This document shows, one piece after another, positions 57,260 to 64,000 of a stretch of DNA of 64,000 nt. This DNA comes from SXVE01 sp036388895. GTDB lineage: Bacteria; Acidobacteriota; Blastocatellia; Pyrinomonadales; Pyrinomonadaceae. Within the stretch, counting starts at the first letter, position 1; each line of letters starts with the position of its first letter. A program made the position numbers and the translations under genes. The notes under the pieces were generated by a model. The model had not been told where the DNA came from and did no database searches. It was given only the letters and a program-made list of their open reading frames with translations. The stretch covers positions 62,001 to 126,000 of the forward strand of contig DASVQY010000063.1 in NCBI GenBank assembly GCA_036388895.1. The letters are read 5' to 3'.

Positions 57260-59383
57260 TTAAAATCCGAAAAATTTTCCGATATTATAAGTCATAAAAG
57301 CCGCAAAATAAGCCAGTCCGGTCATATAACCGACCATAAACAGCGTCCACATCCAGGAATTCGTTTCGCGCCTGACGACTGCGACCGTTGACATACATTG
57401 TATCGCCAGAACAAAGAAAACCATCAAAGTCAATGCCGTCAGCGGCGTCCAAACCGGCGTTCCGTCGTCTTTTTTAGCATCGTGGATCGCCGAAATTAAC
57501 GTTTCCGACTCTTCCGTTTCGTCTTTTCCGACGTTATAAATAATGCTCAAAGTCGAAACGAGGACTTCTCTCGCGGCAAAGCTCGCGATCAGCGCGACTC
57601 CGATTTTCCAATCGAATCCGAGCGGAGCGATAACCGGTTCGATAAAATGTCCGAGCCGTCCCGCGTAGCTGTTTTGTAATTGAACGGATTCATCGTTGAT
57701 TTGATTGCTTTCCGCGGTTTGCTGTTCGCTGTTTGTTGTGACTTCGCTTTGCGTCTGATTGTTTGCAACTGGCGGCTGAATGTTTCTCGGAAAATATGTT
57801 AAAGCCCACAAAACAATAGAAATCGCTAAAATCACTGTTCCGGCGCGCTTTAGAAAAAGACCCGCGCGCGTAAACATATTTTGCAAAACCGTTCGCAAAT
57901 TCGGCAAGCGATACGGCGGAAGCTCCATTACGAAAGGCGGAGGCGGCGATTTCAAAATAGTTCTTTTCAAGATAAATGCGACGATAATCGCAACGACTAT
58001 TCCGAGAGCGTACATCGCCAGCATCAAAATCGCGCCGACCGACAAAAACCCGAAAACGGTTTGCCCGGTAAAAAACGCGCCGATCATCAACGTGTAAACC
58101 GGCAGACGCGCCGAACAGCTCATAAATGGCGCAATCAAAATTGTAGCCAGCCGGTCTTTCGGATTTTCAATCGTCCGCGTCGCCATTATTCCCGGAATCG
58201 CGCAGGCGAAACTCGAAAGCAGCGGCAGAAAAGCTTTTCCGTGAAGCCCGACGCGGCTCATCAATTTATCGAGCAAAAAAGCTGCTCGCGCCATATATCC
58301 GGTGTCTTCCAAGATCGAAAGAAACAAAAACAGCAAAAGAATCTGCGGCAGAAAAACCAGAACGCCGCCGACGCCGGCGATTATTCCGTCAACCAGCAAA
58401 TCGTTCAGAATGCCTTCGGGCAGACTTGTTTTTACAAACTCTCCGAGCGCGCCGAAACCTTGTTCGAGCAAGTCCATCGGCAAGCTCGCCCAAGAGAAAA
58501 TAGTCTGAAAAACAAGCAGCAGTACGGCGATTAAAATCAGCAAACCGAAAAATTTGTGTGTTAAAACGCTGTCAATTTTATCCGAAACGGTTCTTTCTAA
58601 AGTTTGTTTTTGCTTAACCGATTCCTGATAAACATCCGATATGAAATTATACCGCGCAAAAATTTTTTTGTTCGACGCCGCATCTTCGGAGAGACTTAAA
58701 TGAATGTCTTCGTCGGCACCCGGTAAGTCATACTCGTCGAGCCAGGGCATCTGCGGAATTTGATTTTTTGATGCGACTTGTCGAACGGCTTCGGATAACT
58801 CCTGAATTCCCTGTTTCTGCGTCGCGATTACCGGAACGACGGGAATTTGTAAAAATTCGGAAAGTTTCCGGCTGTTAATTTCCAAACTTTGCTTTTCGGC
58901 AGCATCCATCATCGTCAAAGCGATGACCACGGGAATTTTAAATTCCAAAAGCTGCGTCACAAGATAAAGATTTCTTTCGAGATTTGTCGCGTCAACGACT
59001 GCGACGACTGCGTCCGGCTTGGGCAAACCGTTCATTTTGCCCGTCAAAACATCGCTCGCTATTTTTTCGTCGAGCGATGTCACGTCGAGACTGTAAAGTC
59101 CCGGCAAATCTATCAAGCGAGCCGGCGTATCGCCTAATCGCCAAACTCCTTCTTTGCGTTCGACGGTAACGCCCGGATAATTCGCCACCTTTTGTTTTAA
59201 TCCGGTCAAAACATTGAAAAGCGTGGTTTTACCGGCGTTCGGGTTGCCCGCCAATGCGATTATCAGAGGCTTCGCAAAAATATCTTTTTGATCATTTGCC
59301 GATTCAAGTGAAGTGCCCGGGTCCGAGACTCTAGTCTTTGAACCACGGCTTTTGGACTTTGTAATTTGAACTTCTGTTTTCAT
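57260..59383 (-). CDS. feoB: Ferrous iron transport protein B
   Basis: FeoB is the inner-membrane Fe(II) permease with a cytoplasmic G-protein domain. The 707-residue product has G1 GNPNAGKTT, G3 DLPGLYSL, G4 region TMMD, the GDI-like domain, and the two Gate segments with LLSSFACAIPGIMATR and FAAREVLVSTL. An N-terminal extension of about 40 residues before ALAGNPN (with KSKSRGSKTRVSDPG) is coded by a stretch that looks like the dispersed repeats (59310-59372). Its ATG overlaps the feoA stop by 4 bp (ATGA). Confidence 0.97.
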   Translation of the reverse strand: MKTEVQITKSKSRGSKTRVSDPGTSLESANDQKDIFAKPLIIALAGNPNAGKTTLFNVLTGLKQKVANYPGVTVERKEGVWRLGDTPARLIDLPGLYSLDVTSLDEKIASDVLTGKMNGLPKPDAVVAVVDATNLERNLYLVTQLLEFKIPVVIALTMMDAAEKQSLEINSRKLSEFLQIPVVPVIATQKQGIQELSEAVRQVASKNQIPQMPWLDEYDLPGADEDIHLSLSEDAASNKKIFARYNFISDVYQESVKQKQTLERTVSDKIDSVLTHKFFGLLILIAVLLLVFQTIFSWASLPMDLLEQGFGALGEFVKTSLPEGILNDLLVDGIIAGVGGVLVFLPQILLLFLFLSILEDTGYMARAAFLLDKLMSRVGLHGKAFLPLLSSFACAIPGIMATRTIENPKDRLATILIAPFMSCSARLPVYTLMIGAFFTGQTVFGFLSVGAILMLAMYALGIVVAIIVAFILKRTILKSPPPPFVMELPPYRLPNLRTVLQNMFTRAGLFLKRAGTVILAISIVLWALTYFPRNIQPPVANNQTQSEVTTNSEQQTAESNQINDESVQLQNSYAGRLGHFIEPVIAPLGFDWKIGVALIASFAAREVLVSTLSIIYNVGKDETEESETLISAIHDAKKDDGTPVWTPLTALTLMVFFVLAIQCMSTVAVVRRETNSWMWTLFMVGYMTGLAYFAAFMTYNIGKFFGF
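59310..59372 (-). repeat. Possible repeat-derived N-terminal extension of feoB
   Basis: Read on the minus strand, this segment contains caaagtccaaaagccgtgg and ttcaaagactagagtc, similar in style to the repeats in pabB. It encodes a basic, Ser-rich, probably disordered extension not needed in FeoB, which normally begins a few residues before the G1 loop. Confidence 0.5.
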
Positions 59384-59613
59384 TCGCTTACTTCGACGTT
59401 TTCCGCTTCGCTTTTTCGCATTGCCAGACTGTAACCGCGAACTCGAATTTGAATCGGATCGCCGAACGGCGCGGTTTTGATGACTTTTACGGCAACGCCC
59501 GGCACGACGCCCATTTCCATTAATCGCCGCGTAACAGCGGTTTTTCCGGCGACTCTGATGACTTTCGCCTCAGCGCCGATTGAAAGATCTGCTAATGTCG
59601 TTCTCTCTTTAAT
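59380..59613 (-). CDS. feoA: Ferrous iron transport protein A, unusual AUU start
   Basis: FeoA is the small SH3-like partner of FeoB. The translation includes LADLSIGAEAKVIRVAG, RRLMEMGVVPGVAVKVI, APFGDPIQIRVRGYSLAMR and AENVEV, the complete FeoA pattern, 77 residues. The stop (59382-59380) overlaps the feoB start. There is no ATG, GTG or TTG at the right place; the first candidate is ATT at 59613-59611, with agagg about 8 bp before it. A nine-codon ORF (ATG 59638) in another frame ends TAA overlapping this ATT, so re-initiation or frameshifting is an alternative. It is not detectable with ordinary start codons. Confidence 0.88.
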   Translation of the reverse strand: MKERTTLADLSIGAEAKVIRVAGKTAVTRRLMEMGVVPGVAVKVIKTAPFGDPIQIRVRGYSLAMRKSEAENVEVSE

Positions 59614-59658
59614 TTTCTTTTCCTCTTATCGCTTTCATTTCTTTATCAGGCTGATTAA

Positions 59659-59687
59659 AGTTTAATTCAATTGAAATTAACTTTCAA
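59659..59687 (-). promoter_or_regulatory. Promoter of the feo operon
   Basis: On the minus strand TTGAAA (59687-59682), 17-bp spacer, TAAACT (59664-59659). The start of transcription would be near 59652, about 40 bases before feoA. The -35 lies in one arm of the palindrome at 59669-59689, a likely operator. Confidence 0.6.
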
Positions 59688-59689
59688 TT
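59669..59689. promoter_or_regulatory. Palindromic operator candidate upstream of feoA
   Basis: aattgaaa-ttaac-tttcaatt is a perfect 8-5-8 inverted repeat overlapping the -35 and spacer of the feo promoter. It is not a consensus Fur box, but size and position fit a metal-responsive repressor site. The other arm holds a TTGAAA that could serve a plus-strand promoter (17 bp before TTAAAC, 59694-59699). Confidence 0.5.
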
Positions 59690-59721
59690 TCAATTAAACA
59701 ATAATCGTTCTTAAATGTGTG

Positions 59722-59742
59722 AAGCGGCATCTGCCGCTTTTT
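59722..59742 (+). terminator. Orphan plus-strand terminator-like hairpin
   Basis: aagcggc (59722-59728) and gccgctt (59733-59739) with a 4-base loop are followed by a U-tract (59738-59742) on the plus strand, although no plus-strand gene precedes it. With the possible plus-strand promoter at 59671-59699 it could end a very short RNA, or it is a chance stem. Confidence 0.4.
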
Positions 59743-59785
59743 AGTTAATTGAAATTATGAAAATGATTCCCTAACGTTGTAATTT

Positions 59786-61339
59786 TTAAGGTCGAAGTTG
59801 CGGTATGTCGGTTATAAGATCGGCTTGATAATTCCCGACGGAAAAGCGAAGCGGCACGCGTTTCTCGTCGTTGCTGAGCCACAATCGTAAAGAAAGCATA
59901 TCGAGTTTCGAATCACCTGTATTGATTGAGATTTGCTGCGCCGAAACTTTTTCGCCGCGCAGATTTATAAGGTCGGCGGTGGATGGTCGAAGAGTAAAAA
60001 CGTAAGGCTGCTTGTCCCAGAAAACGGCGACGCGCGTATCGTTTACAGGGTTTTTCGGGTCTTTGCTCGGTTTCAGGTTAAACGAGCGAATCGCGTAAAT
60101 TAGCGACAAAAGGCTGTGCGTGCCGACCGGAATTTCAATACGCTGGATGCCGCCTAACATCGCGGAACCGGTTTTCTGGTTGAAAACGGTCGTTTGATTG
60201 TAAGCGCTCAAATTTCCGGTGAATTTTAATTCTATTTGCTGCGGCGCAATCGAATCTGGATTAACGTGCGCTTTTATACCATCGCCCGAAATAAAAGCGG
60301 GGTTGCCGGGAGATGAGCTCGTTATCGTAGCATTCAACAATAAACTGTCCTGTCCGGCAAAAAGCTTTCGTTCTTTTACTTCAAAACGAATATTCCCGAC
60401 CGGTATGCCGGCATTTGAAATTTGATAATTAAGAGTTTCGCCTAACTGAAACGGCAATTCCTTTATAAGCGGTTGATTTTCGGCATACGCCGCCGGGGTC
60501 GGAATCGGCGTCGGCGTGGTAACCGGGCGCGGCGTCTGAAACGGAATCGGCGTCGGGGTAGGTTCCGTAACATCCGCTTCCAGTACCTGAACGCCTGCCA
60601 GCATTACGCGAAACTCGCCTTTTACGGTTTTAAAGCGGAAAGCAACCGGAATTTTTCGCTCGTCATTGCTGAAATTTACCTTTAGGTCCATCAAACCCCT
60701 TTCCGTTAAAAACTCGCTTTGCACATTGGAAAAAACCGTATCGTATTCTCCGGCATCGGTTCTGATTCTTTCACCGCCCGCCGGTATCAAACTGACGTTG
60801 TAAATTTTTTCGTTTTCCTGAAGCGAAAAATTACCGATTCCTCCGGCGCTTCGCGCTTGATAAATCAAGGTTAAAAGATCGTGATTGACGGTCGGCACGC
60901 CGAGAAAATTACTTATGTTTTCTCGCGGCACAATCGAAACATTTTCGGTTTTTCTTGTGTAAAGCGGCAACCCTTTTTCCGGCGAAGCATAAGTCGTGCG
61001 CGTTTCATCGAGAAGATAGAAAGCCGCGCTGACAATATCGTTTGTTTTGATTTTGGAACGCAGCTCGATGGCATCTCTTTCCGCTAATTTTCCGCGGGAA
61101 ACCACATAAAGTTCGGCGTAACCGGCATTATTGAATTTTTCAAACGAAATATTATAAGTGAGACGTTCGCCGACTCGAAAAATCGAAGCCGGAGCGGTTA
61201 CAACAGTTACATTCTGCGCGGAAGACGAACTGAAAACAAAAAGCGCGACAAATGCTGCTGCTAATACAAAAATCGTAAAAAAGCGTTTGCTTTGCGTGTT
61301 TTTGATGAGGCTTGATATTTGATTTTTTTCCCTTTGCAT
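59786..61339 (-). CDS. Exported protein with two DUF3108 domains
   Basis: The 517-residue protein has a signal anchor (FFTIFVLAAAFVALFVFSSS), a first DUF3108 domain (about residues 45-250, with RVGERLTYNISFEKFNNAGYAE), a Thr/Pro-rich linker (about 255-290, TPTPIPT repeats), and a second DUF3108 domain (from PFQLGETLNYQISNAGI). DUF3108 is a periplasmic beta-barrel-like domain of unknown function, often found beside outer-membrane biogenesis genes. It is transcribed on the same strand as pyrF, 17 bp after it. Confidence 0.85.
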   Translation of the reverse strand: MQREKNQISSLIKNTQSKRFFTIFVLAAAFVALFVFSSSSAQNVTVVTAPASIFRVGERLTYNISFEKFNNAGYAELYVVSRGKLAERDAIELRSKIKTNDIVSAAFYLLDETRTTYASPEKGLPLYTRKTENVSIVPRENISNFLGVPTVNHDLLTLIYQARSAGGIGNFSLQENEKIYNVSLIPAGGERIRTDAGEYDTVFSNVQSEFLTERGLMDLKVNFSNDERKIPVAFRFKTVKGEFRVMLAGVQVLEADVTEPTPTPIPFQTPRPVTTPTPIPTPAAYAENQPLIKELPFQLGETLNYQISNAGIPVGNIRFEVKERKLFAGQDSLLLNATITSSSPGNPAFISGDGIKAHVNPDSIAPQQIELKFTGNLSAYNQTTVFNQKTGSAMLGGIQRIEIPVGTHSLLSLIYAIRSFNLKPSKDPKNPVNDTRVAVFWDKQPYVFTLRPSTADLINLRGEKVSAQQISINTGDSKLDMLSLRLWLSNDEKRVPLRFSVGNYQADLITDIPQLRP

Positions 61340-61356
61340 TAAAAAGTTACGAAATA

Positions 61357-62106
61357 TTAATTTTCGATTTCCGCTAAAATAGATTTCACTGCTCTCAATT
61401 TATCTTTCGATTGCAAAACGGGTCGCCCCACAACCAGATAATCCGAACCGTTCGCGACGGCTTCTTTAGCTGTGGTTACACGCTTCTGATCGTCATTCGT
61501 TGCAAAATGTGGACGAATCCCGGGAGTTACGATCTTAAACACTGGATTTCCAATCGAACGACGAATCAGTTCCGTTTCCCGAGCGGAAGCGACAACGCCG
61601 TCGAGCCCGCTTTTCGCTGCAAGTTTCGCTAGATTGAGAACTTGCTGATTGATTTCAGATTCGATACCGATTTCTCGCAGCGTCTCGCGATTCGCGCTCG
61701 TCAGAACCGTTACGCCGATTATCAAAGGCTTTTGCAGATTTTCTTTGTCGCAAACTTCTTCGACCGTTTCGACCGTCCGCCGCATCATCTCGCCGCCGCC
61801 GAGCGCGTGAACATTAAACATCCAAACGCCTAAACGTGCCGCTTCGACCGACGCCTTCGCCACCGTGTTCGGTATATCGTGAAATTTCAAATCGAGAAAG
61901 ATTTTATGTCCTCGCGCAACTATGTCACGGACAAAAGATGCGCCCGCCGAAGTAAAAAGTTGCAAACCGATTTTAAACGCGCCGGTTTCTTCTCCGATTT
62001 CGTCTATAATTTCGTACGCTTCGCGGGCTGTTTCGACATCGAGCGCGACGATCAGACAGTTTTTCAGCTTTGTTGGTTTCTCGTTTATTTTTGCAGTTTC
62101 AAACAT
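61357..62106 (-). CDS. pyrF: Orotidine 5'-phosphate decarboxylase
   Basis: PyrF makes UMP from OMP, the last step of pyrimidine synthesis. The 249-residue product has the active-site DLKFHDIPNT and the C-terminal GSDYLVVGRPV, the family landmarks, and IVALDVETAREAYE at the start. It is part of a minus-strand set with the upstream secreted protein (3-bp gap) and the DUF3108 gene. Other pyr genes are not in the window. Confidence 0.96.
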   Translation of the reverse strand: MFETAKINEKPTKLKNCLIVALDVETAREAYEIIDEIGEETGAFKIGLQLFTSAGASFVRDIVARGHKIFLDLKFHDIPNTVAKASVEAARLGVWMFNVHALGGGEMMRRTVETVEEVCDKENLQKPLIIGVTVLTSANRETLREIGIESEINQQVLNLAKLAAKSGLDGVVASARETELIRRSIGNPVFKIVTPGIRPHFATNDDQKRVTTAKEAVANGSDYLVVGRPVLQSKDKLRAVKSILAEIEN

Positions 62107-62109
62107 TTT

Positions 62110-62592
62110 TCAATCGCTCGTAATTAAGCCGACAAATTTTCCTTTTCTCCACACAAACGAAGTTCCGCAGCATTCACCGACTCCGACAAATATTGAATCG
62201 TTTTGGTATGTAAAATCTTTATCCGAAGTATAATCATAATCTTTTTCGCCTTTTTTAAAGACCTGAATATAGTCCCCGCCCTCAAGACTATAATATTCAT
62301 ATTTTTTCTGTGACCGAACAAAAGCAATTGTCCTGGCTTTCTTTAGATGTTCAATCAAAATAGCATAATCAACTTTGCCGTCGCCGTTCCAATCGCCTTT
62401 GACCAAATACGGCTCGAACGGCGATTTATTTGTTTTGTGGTAGTCGGTGACATCTTTTGGGGTTTTACCTAGTTTCCAGCCCTGGAATTTTTTATCCAGT
62501 ATTTTTTTACATTGAAGCGGCAGTTTGATGGATTGGGCTTTAACGGCTATAAATCCGCTGGCGAGAAATAAAAGTAAAATTAAATATTTCAT
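62110..62592 (-). CDS. Secreted hypothetical protein with FG-GAP-like motif
   Basis: From ATG 62592 the product is 160 residues with signal peptide (KYLILLLFLASGFIAVKA). The mature part contains GDWNGDGKVDYAILI, an FG-GAP-like calcium-binding loop, and ends with VGECCGTSFVWRKGKFVG. No known enzyme family. It lies 3 bp before the pyrF gene start, so the two are co-transcribed. The open frame extends two codons up to a TTG (62598), a less likely start. Confidence 0.75.
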   Translation of the reverse strand: MKYLILLLFLASGFIAVKAQSIKLPLQCKKILDKKFQGWKLGKTPKDVTDYHKTNKSPFEPYLVKGDWNGDGKVDYAILIEHLKKARTIAFVRSQKKYEYYSLEGGDYIQVFKKGEKDYDYTSDKDFTYQNDSIFVGVGECCGTSFVWRKGKFVGLITSD

Positions 62593-62632
62593 CGGCAATC
62601 TCTAAGTTATTAATTTAACGTCTTTTATTAAT

Positions 62633-63847
62633 CTACTCAATCGCTTGCAGAATCATTTCGCGAATATATTTCGTCAAACGAAGCGAGCCGCCCGTTAAAA
62701 TTCGCGCGTTTTCTTTTTTAAAGTGCGCAAACGGCAATGCGGTGCTTGTTTTTTTTAATTTTCTTTCCTGCAAAAGTTCCAGACTTTGCGCACTGCCCTC
62801 GTTTTGCTCAAAAATAGCGGCGGAGCCATTCTTTTCCTCGAATTCGCCGCTTTGCAATTTGTAGATTAAACTTTGCATAAGAAACGCATCCTGAAATCCC
62901 GGATCGGCGGAAATCGCTTTTTGCAGAAAATTCGACGCCTCGCTTTCGCGCTTCAGTTCGTAAAAAGCGCATCCGATTAAATAAAAAACTTCGGCGGATT
63001 CCTTTTTTATTGTCGCTTGTTTGAAAGCGACAACGGCTTCCGACCAGTTTCCTTCGTATGCGGCGAGCATTCCCCAGATGTAGTTCACGACGGGAGAATA
63101 TTTTTCGCTTCCGGCTAAAACGCTTAAAAGTTTTCTCGCTTTTTCTGTTTGCGCGAAATCCGCAGATATTGCGCCGAGCAACACTAGTAATTTCGGGTTC
63201 GTCGTAGCGAACTCGAAAATTTTCTCGAGATAAACAGCGGCTTCGGCGTATTTATCAACCCGAAAAAGATTTTCGGCGATTAATAAATATAACGGAACAT
63301 TGTTCGGCGAAAGCAAAGCAGCGCGTTCGAGCATTTGAAACGCTTGTTTTTCCTCGCCTTCCGTCAGCAACCTGACGCCTTCTTCGATCAGATGCGTAAA
63401 AAGTTCGGCGTTCGGATTTTGATGGTGTTTTTTTATTTGATCTAAAATTCTTTTTCTTTTACCCGCCGCGCTTTGTTTATTTCTTAATTCGCCGTATTTT
63501 TCCTGCGACTTCTCGGTCAAAACTCGAGCAAATTCCGGATCTAGCAGTTTGATTGTTTCGAGAAACGATTGAAGCAGCAAACGGTCTTTTTGAAACGCGT
63601 CCAGCCCGCGCTGCAAAAAATCGTAAGCCGATTCGAGACGTTCCGAAAGCTGCGCCAAACGCAGTTCCAAAAGCGTAACCCGTTCCAGCAAATGATCTTC
63701 GTAATAGGTCGGAGGATGATTAGTATCGTACTGTAATGAATGAGGAAAAACGATCAGGAGAAGACGCGCGCCGCATTTTTCGCAGTGCGTTTCGCTCGAA
63801 TCGTTCGCCGCGCGGCAGCTTTGACAGTAAATCGCGGTTGTCTTCAC
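62633..63847 (-). CDS. TPR-repeat protein with N-terminal zinc ribbon
   Basis: The 404-residue protein has a zinc ribbon (Cys8, Cys11, Cys22, Cys25) at its start, then coiled-coil-like helices (about 50-110) and tetratricopeptide repeats (about 150-330, for example AAVYLEKIFEF and EAVVAFKQATIKK). The C-terminal part is Lys/Arg-rich. This is a scaffold-type protein; partner unknown. It follows the partial gene at the window end and precedes the secreted FG-GAP protein. Confidence 0.82.
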   Translation of the reverse strand: MKTTAIYCQSCRAANDSSETHCEKCGARLLLIVFPHSLQYDTNHPPTYYEDHLLERVTLLELRLAQLSERLESAYDFLQRGLDAFQKDRLLLQSFLETIKLLDPEFARVLTEKSQEKYGELRNKQSAAGKRKRILDQIKKHHQNPNAELFTHLIEEGVRLLTEGEEKQAFQMLERAALLSPNNVPLYLLIAENLFRVDKYAEAAVYLEKIFEFATTNPKLLVLLGAISADFAQTEKARKLLSVLAGSEKYSPVVNYIWGMLAAYEGNWSEAVVAFKQATIKKESAEVFYLIGCAFYELKRESEASNFLQKAISADPGFQDAFLMQSLIYKLQSGEFEEKNGSAAIFEQNEGSAQSLELLQERKLKKTSTALPFAHFKKENARILTGGSLRLTKYIREMILQAIE

Positions 63848-63941
63848 TTTATTAATTGATAGATGAAAAACTGGAACTAATAATTATAAAGTTTTTAAGG
63901 TCAGACTTATCACTTCTCGGTTTTTACCTCTCGCTTTTCAC

Positions 63942-64000
63942 CTATTCCAAATCAAGCGGGTTCTTAAAAGGCGTGTTTTTATCAGTATCGGCGCGCTTTA
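63942..64000 (-). CDS. C-terminus of an unidentified protein (runs off window)
   Basis: An open minus-strand frame enters from the window end and stops at TAG 63942-63944. Its last 18 residues read KRADTDKNTPFKNPLDLE. The other two frames hit stops within 20 codons, and the charged C-terminus looks like a real protein end, but too little is visible to identify it. Confidence 0.45.
   Translation of the reverse strand, partial: KRADTDKNTPFKNPLDLE

Noticed and set aside
57881..58534. 217-codon plus-strand open frame opposite feoB
   Set aside because: It is the antisense shadow of a well-conserved FeoB region; composition is Arg/Gln-rich as expected from the complementary codons, and it lacks any domain or ribosome-binding site.
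59669..59689. Consensus Fur box
   Set aside because: The palindrome is 8-5-8 with AATTGAAA arms, not the GATAATGATAATCATTATC-type pattern; recorded as an unspecified operator candidate.

Overview
The window is a dense stretch of bacterial chromosome, AT-leaning (roughly 43-46% GC by eye), with about 63 protein genes, one tRNA and no sign of phage, transposons or CRISPR. The gene content and several small proteins (a CxxC-x17-CxxC zinc-ribbon protein, secreted amidohydrolase pairs, an S10 peptidase, a DUF3108 protein) fit an uncultured or soil Acidobacteriota, class Blastocatellia being my best guess. That is recognition from memory and not a phylogenetic result. meso-DAP-type MurE, outer-membrane and TolR-type proteins point to a Gram-negative (diderm) cell.

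Layout. 1-5180 (minus strand): purA (cut by the window edge), a GNAT acetyltransferase, glgA, rho, engB. 5263-8263 (plus): a three-gene set of cyanophycinase, DUF389 membrane protein and isoaspartyl dipeptidase, which looks like a cyanophycin-dipeptide catabolic operon. 8362-16223 (minus): two small proteins, then the protein-quality-control block tig-clpP-clpX-lon, and a tRNA-Leu(UAG). 16330-17820: a solitary murE. 18028-19824: APC permease plus PilZ protein. 19987-32471 (plus): a GYF-domain membrane protein, pabB, an ExbD-like protein, a DnaJ-domain membrane protein, rpsT, a queuosine-precursor transporter, recG, two tandem rsmD paralogues, a DMT transporter and aroC. 32542-33813: purD. 34094-36505: zinc-ribbon protein and an APC transporter. 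36514-36949: a regulatory block with a c-di-AMP (ydaO-type) riboswitch, its terminator, and a separate three-hairpin small-RNA gene with its own promoter and terminator. 36974-43500: secreted matrixin, SLBB export protein, small zinc-ribbon and membrane proteins, a PDE-II-like metallo-hydrolase, an SDR. 43849-52874 (plus): membrane proteins, DUF2490, an orphan histidine kinase, an active/inactive amidohydrolase pair, an S10 peptidase. 52900-64000 (minus): M28 peptidase, mog/moaB, glgC, a feoA-feoB-CDF-FeoB-associated-protein iron operon, DUF3108, pyrF, a TPR protein, and the C-terminus of one more gene.

Most interesting. (1) The 36824-36949 small RNA: promoter, three stable hairpins with complementary C-rich and G-rich loops, and a terminator, just upstream of (2) a well-preserved c-di-AMP riboswitch controlling an APC transporter. 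(3) Simple dispersed repeats of the kind seen between genes here have entered coding sequences in frame in pabB (twice) and probably recG, feoB and an amidohydrolase. (4) Tandem rsmD genes, the first with a disordered Arg/Asn-rich arm and a DPPS instead of DPPY motif. (5) An amidohydrolase pair where the second copy has lost its visible metal ligands. (6) feoA with no canonical start codon, apparently AUU. Functions are from recognisable motifs only; no database search was possible.
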